A DNA stretch of 8,021 nucleotides from Gammaproteobacteria bacterium HGW-Gammaproteobacteria-14. Its GTDB lineage: Bacteria > Pseudomonadota > Gammaproteobacteria > Pseudomonadales > Alcanivoracaceae. The notes beneath the pieces were generated by a model that was not told the origin of the DNA, ran no database searches, and worked only from the letters and a program-made list of their open reading frames with translations. How positions within the stretch are numbered: the stretch's first letter is position 1; every line of letters begins with the position of its first letter. A program made the position numbers and the translations under genes. Location of the stretch: positions 1 through 8,021 of the forward strand of contig PGZG01000085.1 in NCBI GenBank assembly GCA_002840115.1, in the 5' to 3' direction. Below are positions 1-5,512 of this stretch, one piece after another.

Positions 1-1371
1 CCGGAGGCTGCCTGGGGACAGGCGCGGGATCTGTTGCAGCAGCTTGCTGCTTTGGATGCACAGGGGGCGATCACGCAACATGGCCGGGAAATATTGCAGA
101 TTCCCTTGCCTCCAAGGTTGGCCCATATGTTCTGCCAGAGTAGAGCGGCAGGACAGGGACGGTTGGCGGCGGAACTGGCGGTTTTGTTGTCCGAGCGGGA
201 TCCGTTACGTAAAGAGGAAGCCCAGCATGCCGGTTGCGATATCAGTGTTCGGCTGGATAGGTTGCGGGATAACCGTCGGCGGGAGCCGCACTGGCAGAAC
301 CTGCGCCAACTGGTCAGACGACTGGAGGAGGGAGCTGCGGGCGAGTCGTCTTCCGTAGCGCCGAGCTCCTCATCGTCGGTCGGTGAGTTACTGGCATGGG
401 CATACCCGGATCGCATTGCCCAGCGTCGGCCCGGATCATCTCCCCGTTATTTACTGGCTAATGGTCGCGGCGCCCGGTTAGCAGAGGAAGATCCACTGGC
501 CACGGCACCCTGGCTGGTGGCAGCGCAACTGGAAGGTGGTGGCCGTGAGGCGCGTATTTATCTTGCTGCGATGCTGGATGAGACGTCCTTGGAGAGTGTC
601 TGTAAAGATCAGTTGATGGAAACGGAGGAGGCGGGCTGGGACTCTCGTGCGGCGGCGGTTCGTGGCTGGCGCAGCCGACGTTTGGGGGCGATTGTGGTGA
701 GCCGTGAATCGATGGCACTACCCGCCTCGGAAACGGTGGTTGCTGCGATGCTGGCGGGTATCCGTGAGCTGGGTCTGGCGGCACTGCCCTGGACCCCCGC
801 GCTCAGGCAATGGCAGGCGCGGGTTGGCTGGTTAGCGATGACTGAGGCGCCGGTAAGTGAGTCAAAAGGCGAGCCGGATCACTGGCCAGCGCTGGATGAT
901 CAGACCCTGCTGGAGACCCTGGAAAACTGGGCCGCGCCTTATATGGCAGGTATTTATCGAGCGGACCAGTTGCGTCGTTTCCCTTTGGCGGAAGCCCTCC
1001 GGGCGCAACTGAGTCCCGCCCGGCAAGCCGCCTTGGCGGCGCAAATGCCGGAGGCGGTTCAGGTGCCCTCCGGTAGCCGAATTACGATTGATTACACGCC
1101 ATCATCCGGGCCAGTGCTGGCGGTGAAGTTGCAGGAAATGTTTGGCATGCAGGCCTTGCCCGTGCTGGCTTCCGGGCGCTTGCCACTGACCGCGCACTTG
1201 CTGTCACCGGCGCGCCGACCGCTGGCGGTCACGGCGGATCTGGCCAGTTTCTGGCGTCAGGGCTATGCCGAAGTGCGCCGGGAAATGCGCGGCCGTTATC
1301 CCCGGCATCCCTGGCCTGAAGACCCGTTGCAGGCGGAGCCTCAGCGTGGGGTTAAACGAAAACCGGATTAA
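1..1371 (+). CDS. hrpB: ATP-dependent helicase HrpB, C-terminal part (5' end outside window)
   Basis: The frame is open from base 1 to a TAA at 1369-1371, so the gene starts upstream and 456 residues are visible. HrpB is a cytoplasmic DEAH-box (DExH) RNA helicase-like protein of unclear physiological role in most bacteria. The ATPase motifs lie before the window. What remains is the helicase-associated region (the early LAALDAQGAITQHGREI segment is the typical winged-helix/HA2 stretch) and the HrpB-specific C-terminal domain. That domain is recognised by GPVLAVKLQEMFG, LLSPARRPLAVTADLASFW and the terminal RGRYPRHPWPEDP, which are diagnostic of HrpB rather than HrpA. The family is about 820-840 residues, so roughly the last 55% is present. 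The internal TTG at 34 is not a real start. The thioesterase gene follows after 16 bases with no terminator visible, suggesting co-transcription. Confidence 0.95.
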   Translation, partial: PEAAWGQARDLLQQLAALDAQGAITQHGREILQIPLPPRLAHMFCQSRAAGQGRLAAELAVLLSERDPLRKEEAQHAGCDISVRLDRLRDNRRREPHWQNLRQLVRRLEEGAAGESSSVAPSSSSSVGELLAWAYPDRIAQRRPGSSPRYLLANGRGARLAEEDPLATAPWLVAAQLEGGGREARIYLAAMLDETSLESVCKDQLMETEEAGWDSRAAAVRGWRSRRLGAIVVSRESMALPASETVVAAMLAGIRELGLAALPWTPALRQWQARVGWLAMTEAPVSESKGEPDHWPALDDQTLLETLENWAAPYMAGIYRADQLRRFPLAEALRAQLSPARQAALAAQMPEAVQVPSGSRITIDYTPSSGPVLAVKLQEMFGMQALPVLASGRLPLTAHLLSPARRPLAVTADLASFWRQGYAEVRREMRGRYPRHPWPEDPLQAEPQRGVKRKPD

Positions 1372-1387
1372 TAAACAGAAGGCAGTA

Positions 1388-2185
1388 ATGATGACAGTAA
1401 CCAATATTGTTGAGCTTATGGACAAACAGGGCCTGGTGAATATCCCCACGGGGTGGACACAGGGGCGTGCGGTTTTTGGTGGTTTGATTGCGGCATTAAT
1501 GTACCGGGCGCTGGAGCAGTGCATAGGCGAGCCTCTGCCGGTCCGTTCGCTGACCGTATCCTTTGTGGCACCGGCGGTGGCCGGTGATCTGCTGTGTGAG
1601 GCGGAGGTGTTGCGTCGCGGAAAATCCGTTACCCAGGGACAGTGCCGAGCGTTGCAGAATGGTCAGGTGGTGGCGGTACTGCTGGCCAGCTTTGGGGCCG
1701 CCCGGACATCGCTGGTGGCGGTGGAGCCATCCCTTCCACCCGTCTTCAAGGCCCCGGATGAGTGTTTCAGCTTACCCTTCATTGAGGGTATGACACCGGA
1801 GTTCACTCGCCACTATGCATTTCGTTGGGGGCATGGAGCGATGCCGTTCAGTGGCGCCGATCGTGCCGATATTGGTGGCTGGATTCGACCTCAGGAATCG
1901 GATCAACCGGTGTCTGTTGCCGAGCTGCTCGGTTTGGTGGATGCCTGGCCTCCCGCAGTCTTGCCGATGTTGAAGGTGCCGGCTCCGGCGAGCTCATTGA
2001 CCTGGACCATTGAGTTTGTCGGTGATATCCACAGCCATACGCAGGGTCTGCCCGCGGGTTGGTGGCAGTATCTGGCCGAAACCGAATATGCGGCAGATGG
2101 TTATGTGCATACCCGGGCAAGGTTATGGGATCAGGCCGGCGCGCTGGTGGCTATCAGCCGTCAAACCGTGACCGTGTTTGCATAG
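1388..2185 (+). CDS. Thioesterase family protein (double-hotdog, acyl-CoA thioesterase-like)
   Basis: A 265-residue protein of the TesB-like/4HBT_3 type: two hotdog folds in one chain, expected to hydrolyse acyl-CoA thioesters in the cytoplasm. The first hotdog (about residues 15-115) carries the FGG segment at 30-32 at the start of its central helix (FGGLIAALMYRALEQ). The second (about 150-265) has the characteristic LVDAWPP around D185, then SLTWTIEF and DGYVHTRARLWDQ, ending in ISRQTVTVFA. Two adjacent ATGs compete, at 1388 and 1391. An AGAAGG Shine-Dalgarno-like site at 1377-1382 lies 5 or 8 bases upstream of them, so the ATG at 1391 is equally possible. The frame also extends back to 1265, but that stretch overlaps hrpB and lacks family similarity. 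The substrate is not predictable from sequence, and catalytic residues vary in this family. Confidence 0.82.
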   Translation: MMTVTNIVELMDKQGLVNIPTGWTQGRAVFGGLIAALMYRALEQCIGEPLPVRSLTVSFVAPAVAGDLLCEAEVLRRGKSVTQGQCRALQNGQVVAVLLASFGAARTSLVAVEPSLPPVFKAPDECFSLPFIEGMTPEFTRHYAFRWGHGAMPFSGADRADIGGWIRPQESDQPVSVAELLGLVDAWPPAVLPMLKVPAPASSLTWTIEFVGDIHSHTQGLPAGWWQYLAETEYAADGYVHTRARLWDQAGALVAISRQTVTVFA

Positions 2186-2205
2186 TGAGCGCTGATACAG
2201 GGGAT

Positions 2206-2235
2206 TTCACAGGCTGTTGATGCAATCCGTAACAT
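2206..2235 (+). promoter_or_regulatory. Candidate sigma70-type promoter upstream of hvfA
   Basis: In the 139-base gap between the thioesterase stop and hvfA, TTCACA (2206-2211) is one base from the -35 consensus. It is followed after 18 bases by TAACAT (2230-2235), which matches four of six -10 positions. This would give a leader of roughly 80 bases. The overlapping GTAAC at 2229-2233 resembles the -35 of some ECF sigma factors that control bufferin-type operons, but I see no convincing matching -10. Either reading is an inference from base patterns alone. Confidence 0.3.
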
Positions 2236-2253
2236 AACGGCAGTGGATGCATC
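2219..2253. repeat. Nested inverted repeats in the hvfA leader
   Basis: GATGCA (2219-2224) is the reverse complement of TGCATC (2248-2253). Inside it CCGT (2227-2230) pairs with ACGG (2237-2240) around a 6-base loop. The right outer arm also lies in a perfect 8-base palindrome, GATGCATC (2246-2253), and GATGCA recurs at 2291-2296. The structure overlaps the candidate promoter, so it could be an operator or a leader RNA fold. The arms are short and unevenly spaced, so chance is a real alternative. Confidence 0.25.
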
Positions 2254-2324
2254 TGTTAGAGTACCTGAGGGCCAACAGAGCCCGACGGAAGATGCATAAC
2301 TGAACTGATATGGAGATTTTCCAG

Positions 2325-2627
2325 ATGGCAAAATTCAACAAGCTGAACCCGTTGGCTGCGACCCTTGGCGCCGCTGTCATGGCCTCTGCATTGTCGGCCA
2401 CCGCAGTTGCTGCGGAAAACCCGTTTGCTGCCAAAGAGCTGTCCGGTGGTTACCAGCAGTTGGCGGATAAGCATGGCGAAGGCAAATGTGGTGAAGGCAA
2501 GTGTGGCGAAGGTAAGTGCGGTGAAGGTAAATGCGGTGAAGGTAAATGCGGTGAAGGTAAGTGCGGTGGCGATAAAGGTGACAAAGGCGGCGAAGGTAAA
2601 TGTGGCGAAGGTAAGTGTGGCGGCTAA
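2325..2627 (+). CDS. hvfA: HvfA-family precursor peptide of a copper-binding oxazolone/thioamide RiPP (EGKCG repeats)
   Basis: A 100-residue precursor with an N-terminal Sec signal (residues 1 to about 30: MAKFNKLNPL, a hydrophobic Ala-rich stretch, then ATAVAA before ENPF). A family-like ENPFAAKELSGGY segment follows at 31-43. The core has six tandem EGKCG pentapeptides (52-81), an eight-residue charged spacer without Cys (GDKGDKGG, 82-89), two more EGKCG (90-99) and a final Gly. All eight cysteines of the protein sit in EGKCG units. In characterised HvfA, an MNIO enzyme with its partner converts EGKCG cysteines to oxazolone/thioamide groups that bind copper; the product is exported. hvfB and hvfC directly downstream support the same role here. 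ATG 2325 is chosen because GGAG at 2312-2315 lies 9 bases upstream; an in-frame ATG at 2310 overlaps that site. Copper binding here is inferred from family. Confidence 0.93.
   Translation: MAKFNKLNPLAATLGAAVMASALSATAVAAENPFAAKELSGGYQQLADKHGEGKCGEGKCGEGKCGEGKCGEGKCGEGKCGGDKGDKGGEGKCGEGKCGG
2478..2621 (+). repeat. Coding repeat: 15-base units encoding EGKCG, 6 + 2 copies
   Basis: Six uninterrupted 15-base units run from 2478 to 2567. A 24-base non-repeat spacer (2568-2591) follows, then two further units (2592-2621). Every unit encodes EGKCG, but the DNA copies differ at third positions: Gly GGC or GGT, Lys AAA or AAG, Cys TGT or TGC. Units 4 and 5 are identical to each other, as are units 3 and 6. 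Protein identity with synonymous drift suggests selection on the peptide rather than a fresh slippage expansion. Confidence 0.95.
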
Positions 2628-2655
2628 TGCTGGCCATGACTGAGACACATTGATT

Positions 2656-3522
2656 ATGTCGCCTCGTTATCCGGTCACTGGTGCCGGGTTGGGTTTGCGG
2701 CGGGCCCTGATGGGCCCGCTGGCAGACTCCGACGCTGACAATCTGCCAGATTTTCTTGAAGTCGCTCCAGAAAACTGGATTCCCATTGGCGGCGCACTGC
2801 GGCGCCGTTTTGAAATGTTTGCCGAGCGCTATCCTCTGGTGTGCCACGGCTTGTCCCTGTCGCTTGGTGGGCCTGCGCCACTGGATAAAGCCATGCTTGG
2901 CGATATTCGCCAATTTCTTGAGCGATACAATGTGCTCTGCTACACCGAGCACTTGAGTTATTGCTCCGATGACGGACATCTTTATGACTTGATGCCGATT
3001 CCATTTACTCAGGAAGCGGTGCGCCATGTTGCCGCCCGTATTCGTGATGTGCAGGATTTTCTTGGTCGCCGTATTGGTGTTGAACATGTGAGTTACTATG
3101 CGGCGCCGGATCAGGAAATGTCCGAGATTGATTTTATCAATGCGGTGATTGCTGAAGCGGACTGTGACCTGTTGCTTGATGTGAATAATGTTTGGGTAAA
3201 CAGTATTAATCATCACTATGATCCGCTGACTTTTCTCAAGGCGCTGCCGATAGAGCGTGTGGTGTACTGCCATGTCGCCGGTCATTTTGATGAAGCCGAT
3301 GATCTGAAAGTCGATACCCATGGTAGCCCGGTGATTGACCCGGTTTGGCAATTGCTTGCCGAGGCTTGTCAGCGAGCCCCGCAAATGCCAGTCCTGCTGG
3401 AGCGGGATTTCAATTTCCCACCGCTGACGGATCTGTTGGCGGAGCTGGATCAGGTCCGCGCGATTCAAAATGGCGTGTTCAATACGGTGGCCTCTTCAGC
3501 GAGCATGGGCCTGAGAGTGTGA
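2656..3522 (+). CDS. hvfB: HvfB, DUF692/MNIO multinuclear nonheme iron enzyme that modifies HvfA
   Basis: A 288-residue TIM-barrel protein of the DUF692 (MNIO) family, the usual length. MNIO enzymes bind two or three irons and oxidatively rearrange peptide cysteines; the HvfB/BufB branch acts on EGKCG peptides. Recognisable motifs in order: GAGLGLRRAL near the start, FLEVAPENW (33-41), CHGLSLSLGG (63-72), TEHLSY (97-102), LYDLMPIPFT (109-118), VEHVSYYA (142-149), LLLDVNNVWVNS (172-183), HVAGH (206-210), VDTHGSPV (219-226) and LLERDFNFP (247-255). By family pattern, likely metal ligands include H64, H99, E143, D175, D220, H222 and E249. Residue 144 is His where I expect Asn. ATG 2656 is preferred over an in-frame TTG at 2650; its ribosome site is weak (GAGA at 2642-2645). 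It lies 28 bases after hvfA and 2 bases before hvfC, so one operon. Confidence 0.95.
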   Translation: MSPRYPVTGAGLGLRRALMGPLADSDADNLPDFLEVAPENWIPIGGALRRRFEMFAERYPLVCHGLSLSLGGPAPLDKAMLGDIRQFLERYNVLCYTEHLSYCSDDGHLYDLMPIPFTQEAVRHVAARIRDVQDFLGRRIGVEHVSYYAAPDQEMSEIDFINAVIAEADCDLLLDVNNVWVNSINHHYDPLTFLKALPIERVVYCHVAGHFDEADDLKVDTHGSPVIDPVWQLLAEACQRAPQMPVLLERDFNFPPLTDLLAELDQVRAIQNGVFNTVASSASMGLRV

Positions 3523-3524
3523 TC

Positions 3525-4271
3525 ATGTCTGCACTGCTTGATAGTCAGCGCCGCTTCAGTGCGCATTTGCGTGATCCAGACAATCATGCTGCGCCGGAGG
3601 GTATTGAGGATCGGCGCTTGGCTATCTACAGGGATCTTTTCTGGCGCAACATTGAAGGCTTTCTGAGTGCCGGTTTCCCGGTGCTGCGCTCCTTATTAAA
3701 CGAAGATGACTGGCATTATCTGGTGCGGCGTTTTTTTGCCGATCATCGCTGTGATAGCGGTTACTTTGTTGATATCCCCGAACAGTTTCTGAACTGGCTC
3801 TCCGAGGGGTTTCGTGATCAGGAGCGGTATCCGCCGTTTCTTCTTGAGCTGGCTTACTACGAGTGGCTGGAATTGGCGCTGGAAGTGAGCACGGAAGAGA
3901 TTCCGTTATTGCCGAATTCGCAGGGCGATGTCTGGGAGGGTTGCCTGGTAGTGTCTCCGCTGTGTGCGCTGATGGCTGCGCAGTGGCCGGTTCATCAGAT
4001 TGCAGCAGATGCTATTCCCGAGATCCCGTTGGAAACTCCGGTGTGGCTATTAGTGTGGCGAGACCGTGCTGATCAGGTTCATTTTATGGAGTTGAATGCG
4101 GCCACGGCTCGTCTGGTGCAGCTATTGCAGGAAGGGGAGCCGATCACTGGCACCGCACTACTGGCGAGGTTGGCGGAAGAAATGGGGCAGGAGCCGATGG
4201 CCCTTAAGCCTTTCCTGAGCGACATTATCGACCAGCTACGCCGTCGCGATATTATTCTGGGGCACCTCTGA
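3525..4271 (+). CDS. hvfC: HvfC, DUF2063-family partner of the MNIO enzyme
   Basis: A 248-residue protein with the two-domain layout of HvfC/BufC. The N-terminal DUF2063 helical domain (about 8-117) shows RLAIYRDLFWRNIEGFL (31-47), the FPVLRSLL segment after it, and PPFLLELAYYEWLELAL from 103. The C-terminal domain (about 125-248) shows PVHQIA, VWLLVWRDRADQVHFMELN and a helical end. DUF2063 was annotated as a putative DNA-binding domain, but in MNIO-modified RiPP systems this protein acts as the partner that presents the precursor peptide to the enzyme, resembling MbnC in function. ATG 3525 follows the hvfB TGA after 2 bases. GAGAG at 3513-3517 gives a ribosome site 7 bases upstream inside hvfB, so translation is probably coupled. 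The frame extends upstream to 3345, but that overlaps hvfB and does not match the family. Cytoplasmic; no signal or membrane segment. Confidence 0.93.
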   Translation: MSALLDSQRRFSAHLRDPDNHAAPEGIEDRRLAIYRDLFWRNIEGFLSAGFPVLRSLLNEDDWHYLVRRFFADHRCDSGYFVDIPEQFLNWLSEGFRDQERYPPFLLELAYYEWLELALEVSTEEIPLLPNSQGDVWEGCLVVSPLCALMAAQWPVHQIAADAIPEIPLETPVWLLVWRDRADQVHFMELNAATARLVQLLQEGEPITGTALLARLAEEMGQEPMALKPFLSDIIDQLRRRDIILGHL

Positions 4272-4277
4272 TCTGAG

Positions 4278-4306
4278 TTCGTTAAGTTCTCTCAGGGCGC
4301 TATACT
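4278..4306 (+). promoter_or_regulatory. Candidate promoter of mlaA
   Basis: TATACT at 4301-4306 matches five of six bases of the sigma70 -10 box. TTCGTT at 4278-4283, 17 bases upstream, is a poor -35. It sits in the 64-base gap between hvfC and mlaA, with the start codon about 30 bases after the -10. A 5-base inverted repeat (CTGAG 4273-4277, CTCAG 4291-4295) surrounds the region but has no T-run, so I do not call a terminator. mlaA may be expressed from here, from hvfABC read-through, or both. Confidence 0.35.
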
Positions 4307-4335
4307 TGCCCGTCGATTATCGGAGTTTTTGGGTA

Positions 4336-5046
4336 ATGCGGGTTTTATTGGTTCTCTTGTTGATGTTCAGCACCCTGGCCTATGCCGATGATAGCCGCCA
4401 TCCCGATGACCCTTGGGAAGGTTTTAATCGTCGAGTATTTGCATTTAATGAGTTTGTCGATCGCAATGCTCTTAAACCCGTGGCTAAAGGGTATCGCCGG
4501 GTAATGCCTGGCTGGTTGAGCGATAGCGTAACCCGAGTTTTTCAAAATGCTCTGGATTTTCCAAGCACCGTTAATCATGTGCTGCAATGGCAGTGGCGTC
4601 GGGCAGGCCATAGCGGGGGGCGCTTTTTGGTGAACAGCACCATGGGCGTTGGTGGCATGTTTGATATTGCCACCGATATTGGCCTGGAAAAGCGAACTAC
4701 GGATCTTGGTCTGACGCTAGCGGTGTGGGGCGTGCCGGAAGGGCCTTATCTGGTGCTACCGGGGATGGGCCCGTCGACCTTAAGAGATGCGGCCACGATA
4801 TGGCCAGAAGACATGATTGCCCTTCGCCGTCTGATTGAACATGACATAACACGTTATAGCGTACTGGCGCTCTATATTGTCGACTTCCGAGAGGGCTTGC
4901 TGGATATTGAGGGGGCCATTGTTGGCGATCGCTACGGTTTTTTGCGTGAGGTGTATCTTTCTGGTCGGCGGGTGAAATCCGGGCGAATTGAGGAGGATGA
5001 CTTTGGTAGCGAGCTTGATGATGCGGATTGGGATGATGATTGGTAA
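4336..5046 (+). CDS. mlaA: MlaA (VacJ) family outer-membrane phospholipid transport protein, lacking a lipobox
   Basis: A 236-residue protein of the MlaA/VacJ family. MlaA sits in the outer membrane, removes misplaced phospholipids from the outer leaflet and passes them to periplasmic MlaC and the inner-membrane MlaFEDB transporter. Family signatures: DPWEGFNRRVFAFNEFVD (25-42), ALKPVAKGYR, GRFLVNSTMGVGGMFDIA, TLAVWGVPEGPYLVLPGMGP, STLRDA and DRYGFLREVYLSGRR. The N-terminus (MRVLLVLLLMFSTLAYA, then DD) looks like a signal peptidase I substrate cut after A17. There is no cysteine, so it cannot be lipidated in the usual way. The C-terminus is a very acidic tail (219-236). ATG 4336 is chosen for the signal peptide and GGAG at 4322-4325, 10 bases upstream; the TTG at 4306 would add ten unlikely residues. 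No other mla genes are in the window. Confidence 0.93.
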   Translation: MRVLLVLLLMFSTLAYADDSRHPDDPWEGFNRRVFAFNEFVDRNALKPVAKGYRRVMPGWLSDSVTRVFQNALDFPSTVNHVLQWQWRRAGHSGGRFLVNSTMGVGGMFDIATDIGLEKRTTDLGLTLAVWGVPEGPYLVLPGMGPSTLRDAATIWPEDMIALRRLIEHDITRYSVLALYIVDFREGLLDIEGAIVGDRYGFLREVYLSGRRVKSGRIEEDDFGSELDDADWDDDW

Positions 5047-5071
5047 GTTATTTAGAGGTAAGTTATTTAGA
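5042..5071. repeat. Perfect 15-bp tandem duplication spanning the mlaA stop
   Basis: GGTAAGTTATTTAGA occurs at 5042-5056 and again, immediately adjacent, at 5057-5071. The first copy includes the mlaA TAA (5044-5046). The perfect identity suggests a recent duplication by slippage. It does not alter the protein, because the stop lies in copy one. Confidence 0.95.
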
Positions 5072-5081
5072 ATAAATTACC
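5057..5081. terminator. Imperfect AT-rich hairpin between convergent mlaA and the TerB-fold gene
   Basis: GGTAAGTTATT (5057-5067) can pair with AATAAATTACC (5071-5081), around a 3-base loop and with a single mismatch. It lies in the 43-base convergent intergenic space, where a bidirectional terminator would be expected. The first duplicated copy (from 5042) can form the same stem with a longer loop. The stem is weak in GC and no clear T-run follows on either strand, so intrinsic termination is uncertain. Confidence 0.3.
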
Positions 5082-5089
5082 AAAGTTAA

Positions 5090-5512
5090 TTAAACATTGC
5101 CCAGCTTGCCGCGAATAAAATCGCTGTGAGCCACATATAGCAGATCTCCCACTTTACGAATGACATACTCTTCTTGCGGGTGTACTTCTCCGTCTGCATG
5201 GGCAACAGCCCACATATCAATAATCAGGTCACGACGCTCTTCCGGCTGCCACTGTCGCAGTGTGCGAATCAGCTCATGATAATCCGTGGCGTTTTCTGCG
5301 GTATGCCGCGCTTCATCAAGCAGCGCTTCGGCGTCTTCGCCAGTTAATTGCCAGCGTGCTGCCATTCGCTGAATTAATGCACGGCTTTCGCTTTCCTGCC
5401 ACTGGCCATCAGCACGGGCCACTTCGTACATCAGTGCCGCCGCTGCACGGCGTTGATCCTGCTGCGGACAGACGGTTCTGCCGCTATTGAGACCTTTTAG
5501 CCAGCCACGCAT
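5090..5512 (-). CDS. TerB-family (tellurite-resistance-like fold) protein
   Basis: A 140-residue all-helical protein of the TerB-like family. Two related segments show the typical acidic motif: EVARADGQWQESE (30-42, D35) and AVAHADGEVHPQEE (102-115, D107). They form the pseudo-two-fold that coordinates divalent metal in TerB structures. Despite the family name, tellurite resistance is not implied: no other ter genes are present, and most single TerB proteins have no known function. No signal peptide or membrane segment, so cytoplasmic. The ATG (5512-5510) shares its A with the tal stop (TGATG), which with CGGGG about 7 bases upstream indicates translational coupling to tal. It is the last gene of the dusA-tal operon and ends convergent with mlaA. 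Confidence 0.85.
   Translation of the reverse strand: MRGWLKGLNSGRTVCPQQDQRRAAAALMYEVARADGQWQESESRALIQRMAARWQLTGEDAEALLDEARHTAENATDYHELIRTLRQWQPEERRDLIIDMWAVAHADGEVHPQEEYVIRKVGDLLYVAHSDFIRGKLGNV

Noticed and set aside
1265..1387. Upstream extension of the thioesterase frame to an ATG at 1265
   Set aside because: It overlaps the conserved end of hrpB and has no thioesterase-like sequence; the ATGs at 1388/1391 have a ribosome site.
2269..2283. GGGC/GCCC hairpin in the hvfA leader
   Set aside because: Only 4 bp with a 7-base loop, which is expected by chance.
2478..2621. Regular short repeats that could look like a CRISPR or minisatellite
   Set aside because: The 15-base units are in frame, encode EGKCG every time and have no spacers of CRISPR size; they are protein repeats of hvfA.
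2377..3468. Long reverse-strand open frame (363 residues) opposite hvfA and hvfB
   Set aside because: It is a shadow. Its repetitive C-terminal half mirrors the EGKCG repeats, it resembles no known family, and both genes on the + strand have clear family matches.
3345..3524. Upstream extension of the hvfC frame
   Set aside because: It overlaps conserved hvfB sequence. The ATG at 3525 has GAGAG 7 bases upstream and starts where DUF2063 proteins normally start.
4273..4295. CTGAG...CTCAG inverted repeat after hvfC as a terminator
   Set aside because: Only 5 bp with a 13-base loop and no T-run.
5090..5512. Tellurite-resistance operon
   Set aside because: Only one TerB-fold gene is present and no terC, terD or terZ-like neighbours; the name reflects fold, not function.
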